64,000 nt of DNA, taken from the NCBI GenBank assembly GCA_947499975.1, contig CANMQE010000005.1:22773-86772 (forward strand). The letters run 5' to 3'. Positions 1-8,647 of this stretch are shown piece after piece. Under the pieces are notes generated by a model that was not told where the DNA came from, ran no database searches, and saw only the letters and a program-made list of their open reading frames with translations. Position 1 is the first letter of the stretch, and each line of letters begins with the position of its first letter. This stretch comes from an uncultured Sphingomonadaceae bacterium (GTDB taxonomy: Bacteria; Pseudomonadota; Alphaproteobacteria; Sphingomonadales; Sphingomonadaceae). Both the position numbers and the translations under genes were made by a program.

Positions 1-242
1 CTGCCGTTGCCACATCTCTGCTGGCATTCATCCTCGTCTACTTTGCGGTGTTCGGCGCCGGCGTGTGGTATATCCTGCACCTGATGCACAAGGCTCCGCA
101 TGTCGGCGAACTGGGTGCAAAGCGCGGTGACAAGGGTCCGATCCGCACGGCCGGTATCACGCCGGGACCGACGCAGGACCCGACCGATGCAACCACTCGC
201 GACCTGTCCGGAACCAAGCGCGAGCCGGAGGAGAGGCCATGA
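1..242 (+). CDS. cydA: Cytochrome bd ubiquinol oxidase subunit I, C-terminal end (partial)
   Basis: The window opens inside this gene, and only about 80 C-terminal residues are visible. The reading frame runs from base 3 with no start in view. It encodes one hydrophobic segment (FILVYFAVFGAGVWYI), then a polar proline-rich tail ending in EERP. A last helix plus tail directly before cydB, sharing an ATGA stop/start overlap at 239-242, identifies the quinol-oxidising, haem-carrying subunit of cytochrome bd in the inner membrane. The haem ligands lie upstream of the window. The call rests mainly on the last helix and on the neighbour. Confidence 0.85.
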   Translation, partial: AVATSLLAFILVYFAVFGAGVWYILHLMHKAPHVGELGAKRGDKGPIRTAGITPGPTQDPTDATTRDLSGTKREPEERP

Positions 243-1252
243 GCCCGGAGATCAACATCGACCTGACCATGATCTGGGCGTTCATCATCGCCTTTGCCGT
301 ATTCGCTTACGTGGTGATGGACGGGTTCGACCTTGGCATCGGCATCCTCTTTCCCACGTTCGATCCGGGGCGGGAGCGGGACCGGGCGATGAATTCCATC
401 GCACCCGTGTGGGACGGAAATGAAACGTGGCTGGTGCTGGGCGGAGGCGGATTGTTCGCCGCGTTTCCGCTGGCCTACGCGGTGATCCTGCCTGCCACCT
501 ATCCCCTCATCATCGCCATGCTACTGGGGCTGGTGTTTCGCGGTGTGGCCTTCGAATACCGTTGGCGCGATCCCTCGCACCGCGCATTCTGGGACGGGGC
601 ATTCACTCTTGGCAGCCTGGTAGCTGCAATGGCGCAGGGCATGACGCTGGGCGCCCTGCTGCAAGGAATTGAAGTGGAAGGCCGCGCCTATGCCGGCAGC
701 TGGTTCGACTGGCTGACACCCTACACGCTGCTCACCGGCCTTGGCACAGTGGCGGGCTACGCCTTGCTGGGCGCAACCTGGCTGATCTGGAAGCTGGACG
801 GCGATGCGCAGGCCCATGCCCGCAAGCTGGCGAAACGCGCCGCGTGGGCAACGCTGGCGCTGATGGGCGCGGTGAGCGTCTACAACGTGCTGCTGAATAC
901 CGATTACGCCGCGCGCTGGCTAACCGCGCCGGAGATCTATTTCGCCGCGCCTGTACCGATCCTCACTGCGGTTGTGGCTATCGCGATGCTGCGCGCGCTG
1001 AAGACGGATCGCCACTCGAAGCCGTTCTGGCTGGCGCTGCTGTTGTTCTTCTTCGGCATGGCGGGGCTGGGTGTCACGATCTGGCCGAACGTCGTGCCAC
1101 CCGATGTCACCATCTGGGATGCCGCTGCACCGGAACGCAGCCAGGTGTTCATGCTGGTGGGCGTTGCCATCACCATGCCGCTGATCATCGCCTACACAGC
1201 CTGGGCATACTGGGTGTTTCGCGGAAAGGTGGATGACGAGGGGTATCATTGA
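239..1252 (+). CDS. cydB: Cytochrome bd ubiquinol oxidase subunit II
   Basis: This 337-residue protein is the second subunit of the cytochrome bd quinol:O2 oxidoreductase, a high-affinity terminal oxidase of the inner membrane. The N-terminal [16 protein letters not shown] stretch (about residues 22-37) is the CydB signature, followed by around eight further hydrophobic helices. The [10 protein letters not shown] region resembles the cyanide-insensitive (CioB) branch, which would fit the DUF2474 gene that follows. The ATG overlaps the cydA stop (ATGA), and the stop overlaps the next start (TTGA), so the three genes look translationally coupled. The length is normal for the family. Confidence 0.95.
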   Translation: MSPEINIDLTMIWAFIIAFAVFAYVVMDGFDLGIGILFPTFDPGRERDRAMNSIAPVWDGNETWLVLGGGGLFAAFPLAYAVILPATYPLIIAMLLGLVFRGVAFEYRWRDPSHRAFWDGAFTLGSLVAAMAQGMTLGALLQGIEVEGRAYAGSWFDWLTPYTLLTGLGTVAGYALLGATWLIWKLDGDAQAHARKLAKRAAWATLALMGAVSVYNVLLNTDYAARWLTAPEIYFAAPVPILTAVVAIAMLRALKTDRHSKPFWLALLLFFFGMAGLGVTIWPNVVPPDVTIWDAAAPERSQVFMLVGVAITMPLIIAYTAWAYWVFRGKVDDEGYH

Positions 1253-1371
1253 GATTGGCGGACGAGGCCCCCCTCTGGAAACGGCTGGCGTGGATGGCGG
1301 CGATCTGGGCGGCCAGCATTACGGTGCTGGGCGCGGTGGCCATGCTGATCCGCTGGTGGATCGCGCCCTGA
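1249..1371 (+). CDS. DUF2474-family small subunit of cytochrome bd oxidase
   Basis: This 40-residue single-helix protein starts at a TTG that overlaps the cydB stop (TTGA). It reads [15 protein letters not shown], then a hydrophobic helix ([18 protein letters not shown]), and ends IRWWIAP. Position after cydAB, the LWKRLAW motif and the single helix match DUF2474 proteins, which play a CydX-like role as small bd-oxidase subunits. It is far too short for default gene finding. The TTG start is inferred from the overlap; an in-frame ATG is available only inside the helix. The function is known for the family rather than shown here. Confidence 0.8.
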   Translation: MRLADEAPLWKRLAWMAAIWAASITVLGAVAMLIRWWIAP

Positions 1372-1407
1372 GATCCGGCCCTGAGGTCCGGCCCTGAGAT
1401 CCTGCCT
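1369..1407 (+). repeat. Three tandem imperfect copies of a 13-bp unit
   Basis: The unit TGAGATCCGGCCC (1369-1381) is followed by TGAGGTCCGGCCC (1382-1394) and TGAGATCCTGCCT (1395-1407). The first copy begins at the stop codon of the DUF2474 gene. The array probably arose by slippage. I see no hairpin with a T-run that would make it a terminator. Confidence 0.7.
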
Positions 1408-1467
1408 TTAAATCCCTGCCGGCATGTCTTACTTCCCGATGCTGTATGCAAGGGAAGGAACGCGTAA

Positions 1468-2388
1468 GTGGCAGACACGCCTGAAGAAGCCGATCACGAT
1501 CTGAAGGATCACAAGTTCTACCACGCCGACATGGAAGCAGGCTTCGCCGATTCCATCGACAGTTCCACACCGCAGACCCGGCATCCGGCCTATCGCCTTG
1601 CTTTCCGGGACGAGGATTTCCTGCTGCGCGAGGAATTGCGCCCGATCCGCTTCCAGCTCGAACTGCTGAAACCCACCATGGTGCTGGACGAGGCGCGTGT
1701 CGGCTCCACGCTGGTTATGTATGGTTCCGCTCGCATCCCGCCGCCCGAAGCAACCGAAGAGGCGCTGAAGCAGGCCGAGCAACTGCCCGAGGAAGAAGCG
1801 CTGGTGGTGCGCAACCTCGCCGCCAAGGCGAAGTACTATGCAGAGGCGTATCGTCTGGCGCGCATGGTGACGGAGAAATCCATCGTCGAGGACGGCAAGC
1901 GCCAGTTCGTCGTCACCTCGGGCGGTGGCCCGTCGATCATGGAAGCCGCCAATCGCGGTGCCAGCGATGCGGGCGGCGAGTCCATCGGGCTCAACATCAT
2001 CCTGCCGCACGAGCAGGCGCCCAACCCCTACGTCACGCCCTACCTGTCGCTCAATTTCCACTACTTTGCGCTGAGGAAGATGCACTTCCTGATCCGCGCG
2101 CGCGCCGTGGCGGTGTTCCCTGGCGGGTTCGGTACTTTTGACGAGATGTTCGAACTGCTCACCCTGATTCAAACCGGCAAGATGAAGCGCATCCCCGTCC
2201 TGCTGTTCGGCAAGGACTTCTGGAACCGCGTCGTTAATTTCGACGCTATTGCCGAGGAAGGCACGATCTCGCGGAAGGACCTCGACCTCATCACCTGGTG
2301 CGAAACCGCTGAAGAGGGCTGGGAAGCGATCCGCGACTTCTATTGCCTGAAGGAAAACGGCGCTGCCGAGGGGAATTGCGAGGACTGA
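1468..2388 (+). CDS. LOG family nucleotide-binding protein (putative phosphoribohydrolase)
   Basis: This 306-residue protein has a Rossmann fold of the LOG/TIGR00730 family, once annotated as lysine decarboxylase. Characterised members release cytokinin bases from nucleoside monophosphates. The two diagnostic motifs are present: SGGGPSIMEAANRGA (about residues 150-164) and PGGFGTFDEMFE (about 217-228), the catalytic and nucleotide-binding signature. About 90 residues before the core (MADTPEEADHDLKDH...) are longer than in the shortest members. The GTG start at 1468 is preceded by GGAAGGAA. It stands alone, 96 nt after the bd-oxidase operon. The substrate in this organism is unknown. Confidence 0.85.
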   Translation: MADTPEEADHDLKDHKFYHADMEAGFADSIDSSTPQTRHPAYRLAFRDEDFLLREELRPIRFQLELLKPTMVLDEARVGSTLVMYGSARIPPPEATEEALKQAEQLPEEEALVVRNLAAKAKYYAEAYRLARMVTEKSIVEDGKRQFVVTSGGGPSIMEAANRGASDAGGESIGLNIILPHEQAPNPYVTPYLSLNFHYFALRKMHFLIRARAVAVFPGGFGTFDEMFELLTLIQTGKMKRIPVLLFGKDFWNRVVNFDAIAEEGTISRKDLDLITWCETAEEGWEAIRDFYCLKENGAAEGNCED

Positions 2389-2481
2389 TCTCGCCTATCA
2401 CAGGCACGACTCCGGCGTCGCCACCGGCTGCCCGCAGAACAGCGCGATGGGACGCCGAAGATCCCTGTTTTTGCGGGTTGG

Positions 2482-2979
2482 TCAGGAGCGGGTCGGCACC
2501 ATCGTGACGGCCAGCATCTGTGGATCGAGTTCGCCCGAAGCGATCAGCGCGGCATTTTCCTCCGCTACGCGGTCGCTCAGTCGCCGGGCATCCCTGTGAT
2601 TCGTTGCAAATACGATGCTCAGCAGCACGGATTGCCCACTGGCTGAGGCATAGCGCGGCGCCGGCAATTTATCGATCCGGTTTACGGCGCGCACAGCCGC
2701 AAGGTCCATTGCGTGGCTGCCGGATTCTCCGAATATCGTTACCTGTTCCGCCCGGCCGCTGCCATTGGCGATAAAGTGGACCCGCACGACGCCGGACTGC
2801 TGAATACCGTGCGGATAGCTCACCCTGTTCAGTTGTTTGTCGAGCTCCACGGCCAGAGTGGAGACGAAACCATCCCGGTCCGGCTGAACCAGAATATTGC
2901 CGTCGCTCAGGGGATCCTGGGCGGATAGGGGGGCGCCGAGAACGGCGGCCGCGATTGCGATTGAGACAAGTTTATTCAT
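2482..2979 (-). CDS. Secreted protein with TonB C-terminal-like domain
   Basis: This 165-residue protein has a clear signal peptide (MNKLVSIAIAAAVLGAPLSAQ, cleavage after about residue 21). The central region GVVRVHFIANGSGRAEQVTI followed by AVRAVNRIDKLPAP resembles the TonB C-terminal (TonB_C) fold that appears in many short periplasmic proteins of sphingomonads. There is no N-terminal transmembrane anchor or proline-rich linker, so it is not a classical energy transducer. It stands alone and converges on the LOG gene. The ATG is preceded by GGAAAGGAT on the minus strand. The function is unknown. Confidence 0.65.
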   Translation of the reverse strand: MNKLVSIAIAAAVLGAPLSAQDPLSDGNILVQPDRDGFVSTLAVELDKQLNRVSYPHGIQQSGVVRVHFIANGSGRAEQVTIFGESGSHAMDLAAVRAVNRIDKLPAPRYASASGQSVLLSIVFATNHRDARRLSDRVAEENAALIASGELDPQMLAVTMVPTRS

Positions 2980-3424
2980 GAGATCATCCTTTCCTCCAAA
3001 AGATGATCGGCCACAGTTTAAGCGCGCTCTGCGCGACCCTTCAAAAGAGCGTGTTTGACCTAAGGTCGATCACATCGGCTGGCGTCTGCGGCTCGCCTCC
3101 GACGCGCTCCTGCTCCACCTGAAATAAGGCCAAATTGTGACTTGCTGTCAGATAGAGATGGTCAGGCGCGATAATTAATTGTTAATTTGTTCGGCCTGAA
3201 ATAAACGCACCTATAGCTGATGTTTGCGCTGCGCATATACATACTAATGTTGTTCTGTTCGTTTGCGAATCATAAGCAAGATCTCGTCGAAAGCACTTAA
3301 GGGTCGCGCTTTGTTTGAAAATATATAGATATATCTTGAAACTATTCATGCCGCTTTTTTGAGAAGCGGTTGATATTGTTGTGAAAGCTAGTGCCGCGAG
3401 AGATGGCGGTCGCCTGGCGGCGTC
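2980..3424. other. Intergenic stretch, locally AT-rich, no gene recognised
   Basis: There are 445 bases between the TonB-C-like gene and the end of thiD. The part from about 3160 to 3385 is clearly richer in A/T than the rest of the window (TTAATTGTTAATTTG; AAATATATAGATATATC). A small hairpin, CCGCTT-N7-AAGCGG, lies at 3351-3369. I find no credible ORF on either strand, no tRNA and no intrinsic terminator with a U-tract. Confidence 0.6.
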
Positions 3425-4177
3425 TCAGCGCACGGCCTGATGGCCCAGCGGCCCGTTGCCGAAGCCGAAGCCGGGGGCGCTTTTCAGGGCCTCACGTACG
3501 AACAGGCGCGCTTCGGCGATGGACCGTTCCAGATCCAGCCCGCGGCCAAGATTGGCGGCGATCGCGCTGGAAAGGGTGCAACCGGTGCCGTGCGTATGCT
3601 TGGTAAGAATACGCGCATCACTCCAGATGGTATCGTCGGCGCCGGTACGGACAAGGCGATCTTCCACCATCGGTCCGTCGGCATCGCCGCCCTTGGCAAG
3701 ATAGGCAACGCCGCGATCAGCCATTCCTTTGGCGCCGCCCAGTGCCTCAAGTTCCGGCACGTTGGGCGTTGTCAGCGTGGCGAGGTCCATGAGCCACTCG
3801 AACACTTCCACCGTCGCCTCGTCTGCCAGCACGCTCCCGCTGGTTGCCACCATCACGGGATCGAAAACGATGGGCTTGCCAAGATCTTCCAGCCGGTCGG
3901 CGACGACTTCGGCGATATCGGCGCTGCCCAGCATCCCGATCTTCACCGCATCGACGCCGATATCCTCGAGGCAGGCATCGATCTGCGCCGCCACGAATTC
4001 GGGCGAAAGTGATTCCACCCCGCGCACGCCGCGGGTGTTTTGCGCGGTGATAGCGGTGATGGCCGTCATCGCATAACCGCCCAGCATGGTAATGGTCTTG
4101 ATATCGGCTTGGATCCCGGCCCCGCCCGATGAATCGGAGCCGGCAATGGCAAGAATGCGAGGGGGGCGGGCGCTCAA
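3425..4177 (-). CDS. thiD: Hydroxymethylpyrimidine/phosphomethylpyrimidine kinase
   Basis: ThiD phosphorylates HMP and HMP-phosphate to HMP-PP in thiamine biosynthesis. The N-terminus RILAIAGSDSSGGAGIQADI is the family hallmark, and THGTGCTLSSAIAA (about residues 200-213) is the anion-hole and catalytic glycine-cysteine loop. The start chosen is TTG at 4177, 4 nt after the glmM stop, giving 250 residues. The open frame extends to an ATG at 4246, but that would overlap the end of glmM by 65 nt and add a non-homologous, tryptophan-rich extension. Coupling to glmM, not a TPP riboswitch, probably sets its expression; no riboswitch is visible. Confidence 0.9.
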   Translation of the reverse strand: MSARPPRILAIAGSDSSGGAGIQADIKTITMLGGYAMTAITAITAQNTRGVRGVESLSPEFVAAQIDACLEDIGVDAVKIGMLGSADIAEVVADRLEDLGKPIVFDPVMVATSGSVLADEATVEVFEWLMDLATLTTPNVPELEALGGAKGMADRGVAYLAKGGDADGPMVEDRLVRTGADDTIWSDARILTKHTHGTGCTLSSAIAANLGRGLDLERSIAEARLFVREALKSAPGFGFGNGPLGHQAVR

Positions 4178-4181
4178 GGCT

Positions 4182-5519
4182 TCACACTGCCTCGCGCACC
4201 GCGTCGCAGATGCTGTCCACCACGCGTTCCACCTGCGCCTCGTCATCGCCTTCGGCCATCACGCGGATCAGAGGTTCCGTGCCGGATTTGCGGATCACCA
4301 GCCGACCGTTTCCACCAAGTTCGCCCTTGGCCGCGGCGATGGCGTCCTTCACGGATCGCTCTTCCAGCGGATCTCCGCTTTCGTAGCGCACGTTCTTCAA
4401 CAACTGCGGCACGGGATCGAACAGGTGCAGCAATTCGCTGGCGGGCTTGCCCGTGCGAACCAGTGCGGCCAGCACCTGCAGCGCAGCGATGGTGCCGTCG
4501 CCAGTGGTGGCATGGTCCAGCAGGATCATGTGGCCCGATTGCTCTCCGCCGACATTGTATCCACCCGATTTCATCGCGCCCAGCACATAGCGGTCGCCAA
4601 CCTTGGTGCGAACCAGTTCAAGCCCCTTGCCCGCCAGGAAGCGTTCCAGGCCCAGGTTCGACATCACGGTGGCCACCACGCCGCCCCCTTTCAGACGGCC
4701 GTCCTTTGCCCAGCGGGTGCCGATCAGCGCCATGATCTGGTCCCCGTCCACGGCCTTGCCCTTCTCGTCGATCACGATCAGCCGGTCGGCATCGCCGTCC
4801 AGTGCGATACCGATATCGGCGCCTTCCTCCACCACGCGCTTCTGGATCGCGTCCAGATGGGTGGAGCCAACACCCTCGTTGATGTTGAGGCCATTGGGCG
4901 AGACACCCATCGCGATAACTTCCGCGCCCAGTTCCCACAGGGCCGTGGGGGTCACCTTGTATGCCGCGCCATGCGCGCAATCGACAACGATCTTCAGCCC
5001 GTCCAGGCGGCAATCCTGCGGCAGCGACTGCTTGACCGCGTGGATATATCGACCGGCCACGTCGTCGATCCGGCGGGCGCGGCCGATGGCATCACCTTCG
5101 GCCAGGGTCTGCTCCTCGGCAATCGCGGCTTCGATGGCTTCCTCGTCCTCGTCGGACAGCTTGAAGCCGTCGGGGCCAAACAGCTTGATACCGTTATCGT
5201 CATACGGGTTATGGCTGGCAGAGATCATCACGCCGATATCGGCGCGCATCTCGCGCGTCAGCATGGCAACGGCGGGGGTGGGCAGTGGGCCAGTCATGAT
5301 CACATCCATGCCCACGCTAGTGAAGCCTGCCACCAGCGCGTTTTCCATCATGTAGCCCGACAGCCGCGTATCCTTGCCGATCACCACGCGGTGCCGGTGA
5401 TCCCCGCGCAGGAAGTGCCGGCCCGCTGCCTGGCCAACCCGCATCGCGGATGCTGCGTTCAGTTTTCTGCCATTCGCGCGGCCCCTGATGCCATCGGTGC
5501 CGAAATAGGAACGTGCCAT
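4182..5519 (-). CDS. glmM: Phosphoglucosamine mutase
   Basis: GlmM converts glucosamine-6-phosphate to glucosamine-1-phosphate for UDP-GlcNAc, hence for peptidoglycan and LPS. The 445-residue protein starts [13 protein letters not shown]. It carries the active-site serine loop [15 protein letters not shown] (about residues 95-109), the metal-binding DGDADR motif (about 240) and the phosphate-binding [15 protein letters not shown] near the C-terminus. The ATG at 5519 has GAAGGA about 6 nt upstream; the frame stays open to 5567, but that extension is not family-like. It is followed closely by thiD on the same strand. Confidence 0.96.
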   Translation of the reverse strand: MARSYFGTDGIRGRANGRKLNAASAMRVGQAAGRHFLRGDHRHRVVIGKDTRLSGYMMENALVAGFTSVGMDVIMTGPLPTPAVAMLTREMRADIGVMISASHNPYDDNGIKLFGPDGFKLSDEDEEAIEAAIAEEQTLAEGDAIGRARRIDDVAGRYIHAVKQSLPQDCRLDGLKIVVDCAHGAAYKVTPTALWELGAEVIAMGVSPNGLNINEGVGSTHLDAIQKRVVEEGADIGIALDGDADRLIVIDEKGKAVDGDQIMALIGTRWAKDGRLKGGGVVATVMSNLGLERFLAGKGLELVRTKVGDRYVLGAMKSGGYNVGGEQSGHMILLDHATTGDGTIAALQVLAALVRTGKPASELLHLFDPVPQLLKNVRYESGDPLEERSVKDAIAAAKGELGGNGRLVIRKSGTEPLIRVMAEGDDEAQVERVVDSICDAVREAV

Positions 5520-5695
5520 ATAATCCTTCGCTCGCCTCGAAACTCTTTGCACATGCCATGCCGCCATTCGTCCCTCTTGTCACGGGGGCAGCCGATGGCC
5601 AGCTAGGGGCTCGTGAAATTCTTGTGCAATGTCTGCAACGACCGGCGGCCTTGCGCATTGGTTACATGAAGACTGAATAACAGGAGAATCCGAAT

Positions 5696-6307
5696 ATGGC
5701 CTTTTCGCTAACACCGCTTCCTTTTGACAAAGAAGCCATCGCGCCGGCAATCACGGCAGAAACCTTCAGCTACCACCATGGCAAGCATCATCAGGCTTAT
5801 GTCGACAAGACCAATTCGGCCATCGAAGGCACGGCCCATGCCGACAAGTCGCTGGAAGAAGTCATCGCGGCTGCCCGTGGCAGCGACCAGGGTCTTTTCA
5901 ACAACTCCGCGCAGACGTGGAACCACGGTTTCTACTGGCATTCGCTGACACCCTCCACCAGCGGCCCTTCCGGCGATCTAGCGTCGAAGATCGACGATGC
6001 CTTCGGTTCGCTCGATGCGCTGAAGGATGAACTGAAGTCGAAGGGCGCAGGCCATTTCGCCAGCGGCTGGGTATGGCTGGCTGAAAAGGGCGGCAAGCTG
6101 GAAGTGGTGGATAGCCACGATGCCGATACCCTTGCCGACAGCGACTACAACCCGCTGCTGGTGATCGACCTTTGGGAACACGCCTATTATCTCGACCATC
6201 AGAACGCCCGTCCGAGCTATCTCTCGGCAGTAGTCGACGGTCATCTGAACTGGGATTTCGCCGCAGACAACCTGTCGCGTGGCAGCACCTGGTCATACCC
6301 CGGCTGA
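5696..6307 (+). CDS. sodB: Superoxide dismutase, Fe type
   Basis: This 203-residue cytoplasmic enzyme dismutates superoxide. The metal ligands are visible: His27 (SYHHGKHH), His77 (TWNHGFYW), Asp158 and His162 (DLWEHAYYLD). Gln73 in NNSAQTWNH and the DxWEHAYYLDHQNARPSY stretch favour the iron form over manganese, though cambialistic activity cannot be excluded from sequence. The start follows CAGGAGAAT. The gene is monocistronic: glmM diverges upstream and a strong terminator lies 20 nt downstream. Confidence 0.95.
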   Translation: MAFSLTPLPFDKEAIAPAITAETFSYHHGKHHQAYVDKTNSAIEGTAHADKSLEEVIAAARGSDQGLFNNSAQTWNHGFYWHSLTPSTSGPSGDLASKIDDAFGSLDALKDELKSKGAGHFASGWVWLAEKGGKLEVVDSHDADTLADSDYNPLLVIDLWEHAYYLDHQNARPSYLSAVVDGHLNWDFAADNLSRGSTWSYPG

Positions 6308-6326
6308 TTTAAGCTGAACTGACGCG

Positions 6327-6364
6327 AAAAGGCCCGCTTCCCGATAATGGGAAGCGGGCCTTTT
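6327..6364. terminator. Bidirectional intrinsic terminator between sodB and the AI-2E transporter gene
   Basis: A perfect 16-bp inverted repeat, AAAAGGCCCGCTTCCC (6327-6342) and GGGAAGCGGGCCTTTT (6349-6364), surrounds a GATAAT loop. U-tracts are encoded on both strands, so it can stop transcription from sodB (+) and from the converging gene that ends at 6369 (-). Confidence 0.95.
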
Positions 6365-6368
6365 TGTG

Positions 6369-7520
6369 TCAGCTATCCTCGTTTCCAAGTTCCAGCACGC
6401 TGGTCTGGAACAGCGGCTCCCCAAAGATGAAGCCGATGAGATTGGGCCTGCCCAGATGATCCACCAGCGCCGTAAGGGTGAGGAGAATGGGGACGGAAAG
6501 CAGGGCACCGGTAACGCCCCAGATCCACCCGAAATAGGATAGCGCCAGCAGGATCAGTACCGGGTTCATGGTGAAGCGCGCACCAAGGACTGCGGGCGTG
6601 ACGACATTGGCTTCCACCGTGTGAAGGCCAAGATATGCGGCAGCCGGGATCAGGCCCACGAACACCGAATCCGCAGATCCGATGCCGAACAGCGCCAGCA
6701 GGGTTACCATCATCAGCGGTCCGACATAGGGAATGAAATTGAGCAGCGCGGCAAGGCCGCCCCACATGATCGGAGCCTCCAGCCCCAGCAGCCAGGCACC
6801 CAGCGCGACTACGATGCCAACGCCCGTATTTATCAACCCTACGGTGAGTATGTAGGCGGCAACGCGATCCTGCACCTCGCGGATGGCGCGTGCGGCTTTC
6901 AGGCTTGCGCCCACCTGCTGGCGTTCCAGCAACAGGCGGCGGCGCAGCCGGATACGCGCTTCTATCATGAAGAAGGCCAGCAGGAAGGTCAGCAGCACTT
7001 CCAGCAGAACTGTCGGCGTGGCGAAAGCAAGCTCTTCGAGCATGGTGGGGCTGGCAAGCACGACCTGCTGGCCGTCTTCGCCCCCGGTAAGGCCCGCCAA
7101 CTGGTCATTCAGTTCGCCTACCCAGGCAAAAGTCACCTGAAGCTCGGAAAAATGCTTCGCAACCTGCTCGGCCATGGCGGGAACCTGGTCGTATAACGAG
7201 ACAGCAGGTGCCAGCACGGCCGTAAAGGCCAGCGCCAGAATGGCGAAGAATACCAGCAATGCCAGAATGGAAGCGAGGAAATTGGGAAGCCAAGTCGCCA
7301 GTTTGTCTGCCAGCGGAGAAAGGATGATCGTAAGGATCAGGGCCGCCACCAGCGGCAGGAACACGACCGATCCGATAGACAGGACGAAGGGAAGGGCGAG
7401 GAAAAGGCCGATCGCAATCAGCACCACAAGTGCAGAAATCAGGCGCAGTTCCTGCGCGGCAAAAGTCATCGTGCTGCTTTCGCCGCGATGGTCGTCCGCG
7501 CTATTGCCTTCTGCGCTCAT
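6369..7520 (-). CDS. AI-2E family transporter (PerM/TqsA-like membrane protein)
   Basis: About 383 residues with around eight hydrophobic segments arranged as in AI-2E exporter family proteins: three N-terminal helices, a soluble stretch containing QVPAMAEQVAKHFSELQ, then four to five helices. GLLNFIPYVGPLM-like (ALLNFIPYVGPLMMV) and LGARFTMNPVLILLAL are family landmarks. Members export autoinducer-2 or act as Na+/H+ antiporters; the substrate here is unknown. The ATG at 7520 has an AGAGAAAGAG purine tract upstream; an ATG at 7544 is also open but has no ribosome site. Confidence 0.85.
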   Translation of the reverse strand: MSAEGNSADDHRGESSTMTFAAQELRLISALVVLIAIGLFLALPFVLSIGSVVFLPLVAALILTIILSPLADKLATWLPNFLASILALLVFFAILALAFTAVLAPAVSLYDQVPAMAEQVAKHFSELQVTFAWVGELNDQLAGLTGGEDGQQVVLASPTMLEELAFATPTVLLEVLLTFLLAFFMIEARIRLRRRLLLERQQVGASLKAARAIREVQDRVAAYILTVGLINTGVGIVVALGAWLLGLEAPIMWGGLAALLNFIPYVGPLMMVTLLALFGIGSADSVFVGLIPAAAYLGLHTVEANVVTPAVLGARFTMNPVLILLALSYFGWIWGVTGALLSVPILLTLTALVDHLGRPNLIGFIFGEPLFQTSVLELGNEDS

Positions 7521-7592
7521 CGGAACTGTCGCTCTTTCTCTCATGGCCGTGGCGCAGATTGTCGTTTCGGCGCTCTGCGGTCACGGATAGAA

Positions 7593-8225
7593 CTACTTGC
7601 TGGCTGCTGCCTCACCGCGGCCTGCTGCCACTTCGTCCAGCTCCTCCAGAATGGCGCGATGTGCTGCGGGATCCTTCAGATCGCGATCGGGGATGTCGCC
7701 ATCCTCCATCATGCTGGAAAGCGCAGCGCGGGCGCGGCCTACGCGGCTCTTGATCGTGCCTACTGCACAGCCGCAGATATTGGCAGCTTCCTCGTAGGAG
7801 AAGCCTCCGGCGCCAACCAGCAGCAGTGCCTCGCGCCGTTCCGGCGGCAAGGTCAGCAGGGCGCGGTGCAGGTCGGAGAGATGCAGCGGCTCTTCCTGGC
7901 CAGCTGGCGCTGTCAGGATACGTTCGGCCACGGTCTCGTCATACTCACCGCGGAAGCGGTTGCGGCGCATGTCCGTAAGATAGGCGTTGCGCAGGATCAC
8001 GAATGTCCATGCGCGCATCGATGTGCCGGGCTCGAACCGTTCCTGCGCGGCCCATGCCTTCAGCAGGGCCTCCTGAACAAGATCGTCGGCCATGTCGGGA
8101 CGGCCGCAGAGGCCGCGGGCGAATGCACGAAGATGGGGAACGACTTCGGTAAGCTCTCGCTTGAAGTCCTTCTTGTCCTCGGCGCTGCGCTCAGGCAGTT
8201 CGCGCTTTTTGTTATCTTTGCTCAT
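7593..8225 (-). CDS. ecfG: General stress response ECF sigma factor EcfG
   Basis: This 210-residue ECF sigma factor has a region 2 (LRAFARGLCGRPDMADDLVQEALLKAW, about residues 30-60, followed by MRAWTFVILRNAYLTDMRR) and a region 4 (LPPERREALLLVGAGGFSYEEAANI, then the HTH GCAVGTIKSRVGRARAAL). The sequence type and the coupled upstream nepR place it in the EcfG group that drives the alphaproteobacterial general stress response. NepR holds it inactive until phosphorylated PhyR titrates NepR. The ATG overlaps the nepR stop (ATGA). Its promoter lies upstream of nepR and is of the EcfG type, so the operon is probably autoregulated. Confidence 0.93.
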   Translation of the reverse strand: MSKDNKKRELPERSAEDKKDFKRELTEVVPHLRAFARGLCGRPDMADDLVQEALLKAWAAQERFEPGTSMRAWTFVILRNAYLTDMRRNRFRGEYDETVAERILTAPAGQEEPLHLSDLHRALLTLPPERREALLLVGAGGFSYEEAANICGCAVGTIKSRVGRARAALSSMMEDGDIPDRDLKDPAAHRAILEELDEVAAGRGEAAASK

Positions 8226-8428
8226 TTGCGCCCGTCTTCATCAAGCTTGGAAAGTAAGCTCTTGAAGGAGTCGGGTAAAGGCTCATCAACAACGGAGTTA
8301 TAGAGTTTCTTCAGGCCACCGGCCCACTCCGGATCCGCAGATTTGGCTTTCTTGCTATCTTCCAGGTCCTTGGAAGGTCTCTTTTCGCCTTCAGACGATG
8401 CCATCAGTTCAAAGTTTCCCGTCGCCAT
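8222..8428 (-). CDS. nepR: Anti-sigma factor NepR
   Basis: This 68-residue acidic protein contains the NepR core GGLKKLYNSVVDEPLPDSFKSLLSKLDE (split here by residue ranges: GGLKKLYNSVVDEPLP about 37-52, then DSFKSLLSKLDE), the two helices that bind either EcfG or PhyR. It is cotranscribed with ecfG through an ATGA overlap. GCGGAAA precedes the ATG at 8428. PhyR is encoded in this window too, but 44 kb away, not next door as in many relatives. Confidence 0.93.
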   Translation of the reverse strand: MATGNFELMASSEGEKRPSKDLEDSKKAKSADPEWAGGLKKLYNSVVDEPLPDSFKSLLSKLDEDGRK

Positions 8429-8504
8429 TAAGATTTCCGCTCAAACGATCCTCGTAGCTACCCGAGAACGGATTCTTTTTTCGAATTCAATGCGTGTGAA
8501 GGGG

Positions 8505-8529
8505 GGAACGAAACGTACGCCATCCGGTT
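8505..8529 (+). promoter_or_regulatory. EcfG-type promoter of the CHASE/HWE kinase gene, overlapping the nepR promoter
   Basis: On the plus strand GGAAC (8505-8509) is followed after 16 nt by GGTT (8526-8529). This matches the EcfG consensus except for G in place of the first C of CGTT. It faces the kinase gene at 8648. The two divergent elements form an inverted repeat GGGGAAC...GTTCCCC, so one DNA segment carries two opposing promoters. Confidence 0.75.
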
Positions 8530-8531
8530 CC
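8507..8531 (-). promoter_or_regulatory. EcfG-type promoter of nepR-ecfG
   Basis: On the minus strand GGAAC (8531-8527) is followed after exactly 16 nt by CGTT (8510-8507). This is a full match to the EcfG promoter consensus (GGAAC-N16/17-CGTT) known in alphaproteobacteria. The predicted start near 8500 gives a leader of about 70 nt before nepR. It shares almost all its bases with the promoter on the other strand. Confidence 0.88.
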
Positions 8532-8647
8532 CCGCATGTGCAAGAGATTTTGTCCGAATGGTTTGCTTTCCCGCAATCCGAGGGCCTAATGCGAATCGTA
8601 ACACTGGATGTACGAGATCGAAACGCCCCGCCGGGCGAGGAGTGAAA

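Noticed and set aside
3351..3369. Hairpin CCGCTT-N7-AAGCGG in the AT-rich gap as a terminator for thiD
   Set aside because: The stem is only 6 bp, there is no following T-run in the right direction, and it sits 56 nt beyond the thiD stop.
4086..5606. A 506-codon plus-strand open frame
   Set aside because: It is wholly antisense to glmM, which has all family motifs; the translation is rich in His/Gln/Arg with no recognisable domain. It is a shadow caused by high GC.
8558..8647. N-terminal extension of the histidine kinase from the GTG or ATG-like start at 8558
   Set aside because: The extension is not hydrophobic or conserved-looking, would leave a leader of only about 20 nt after the EcfG promoter, and the TTG at 8648 has a well-spaced GAGGAG.
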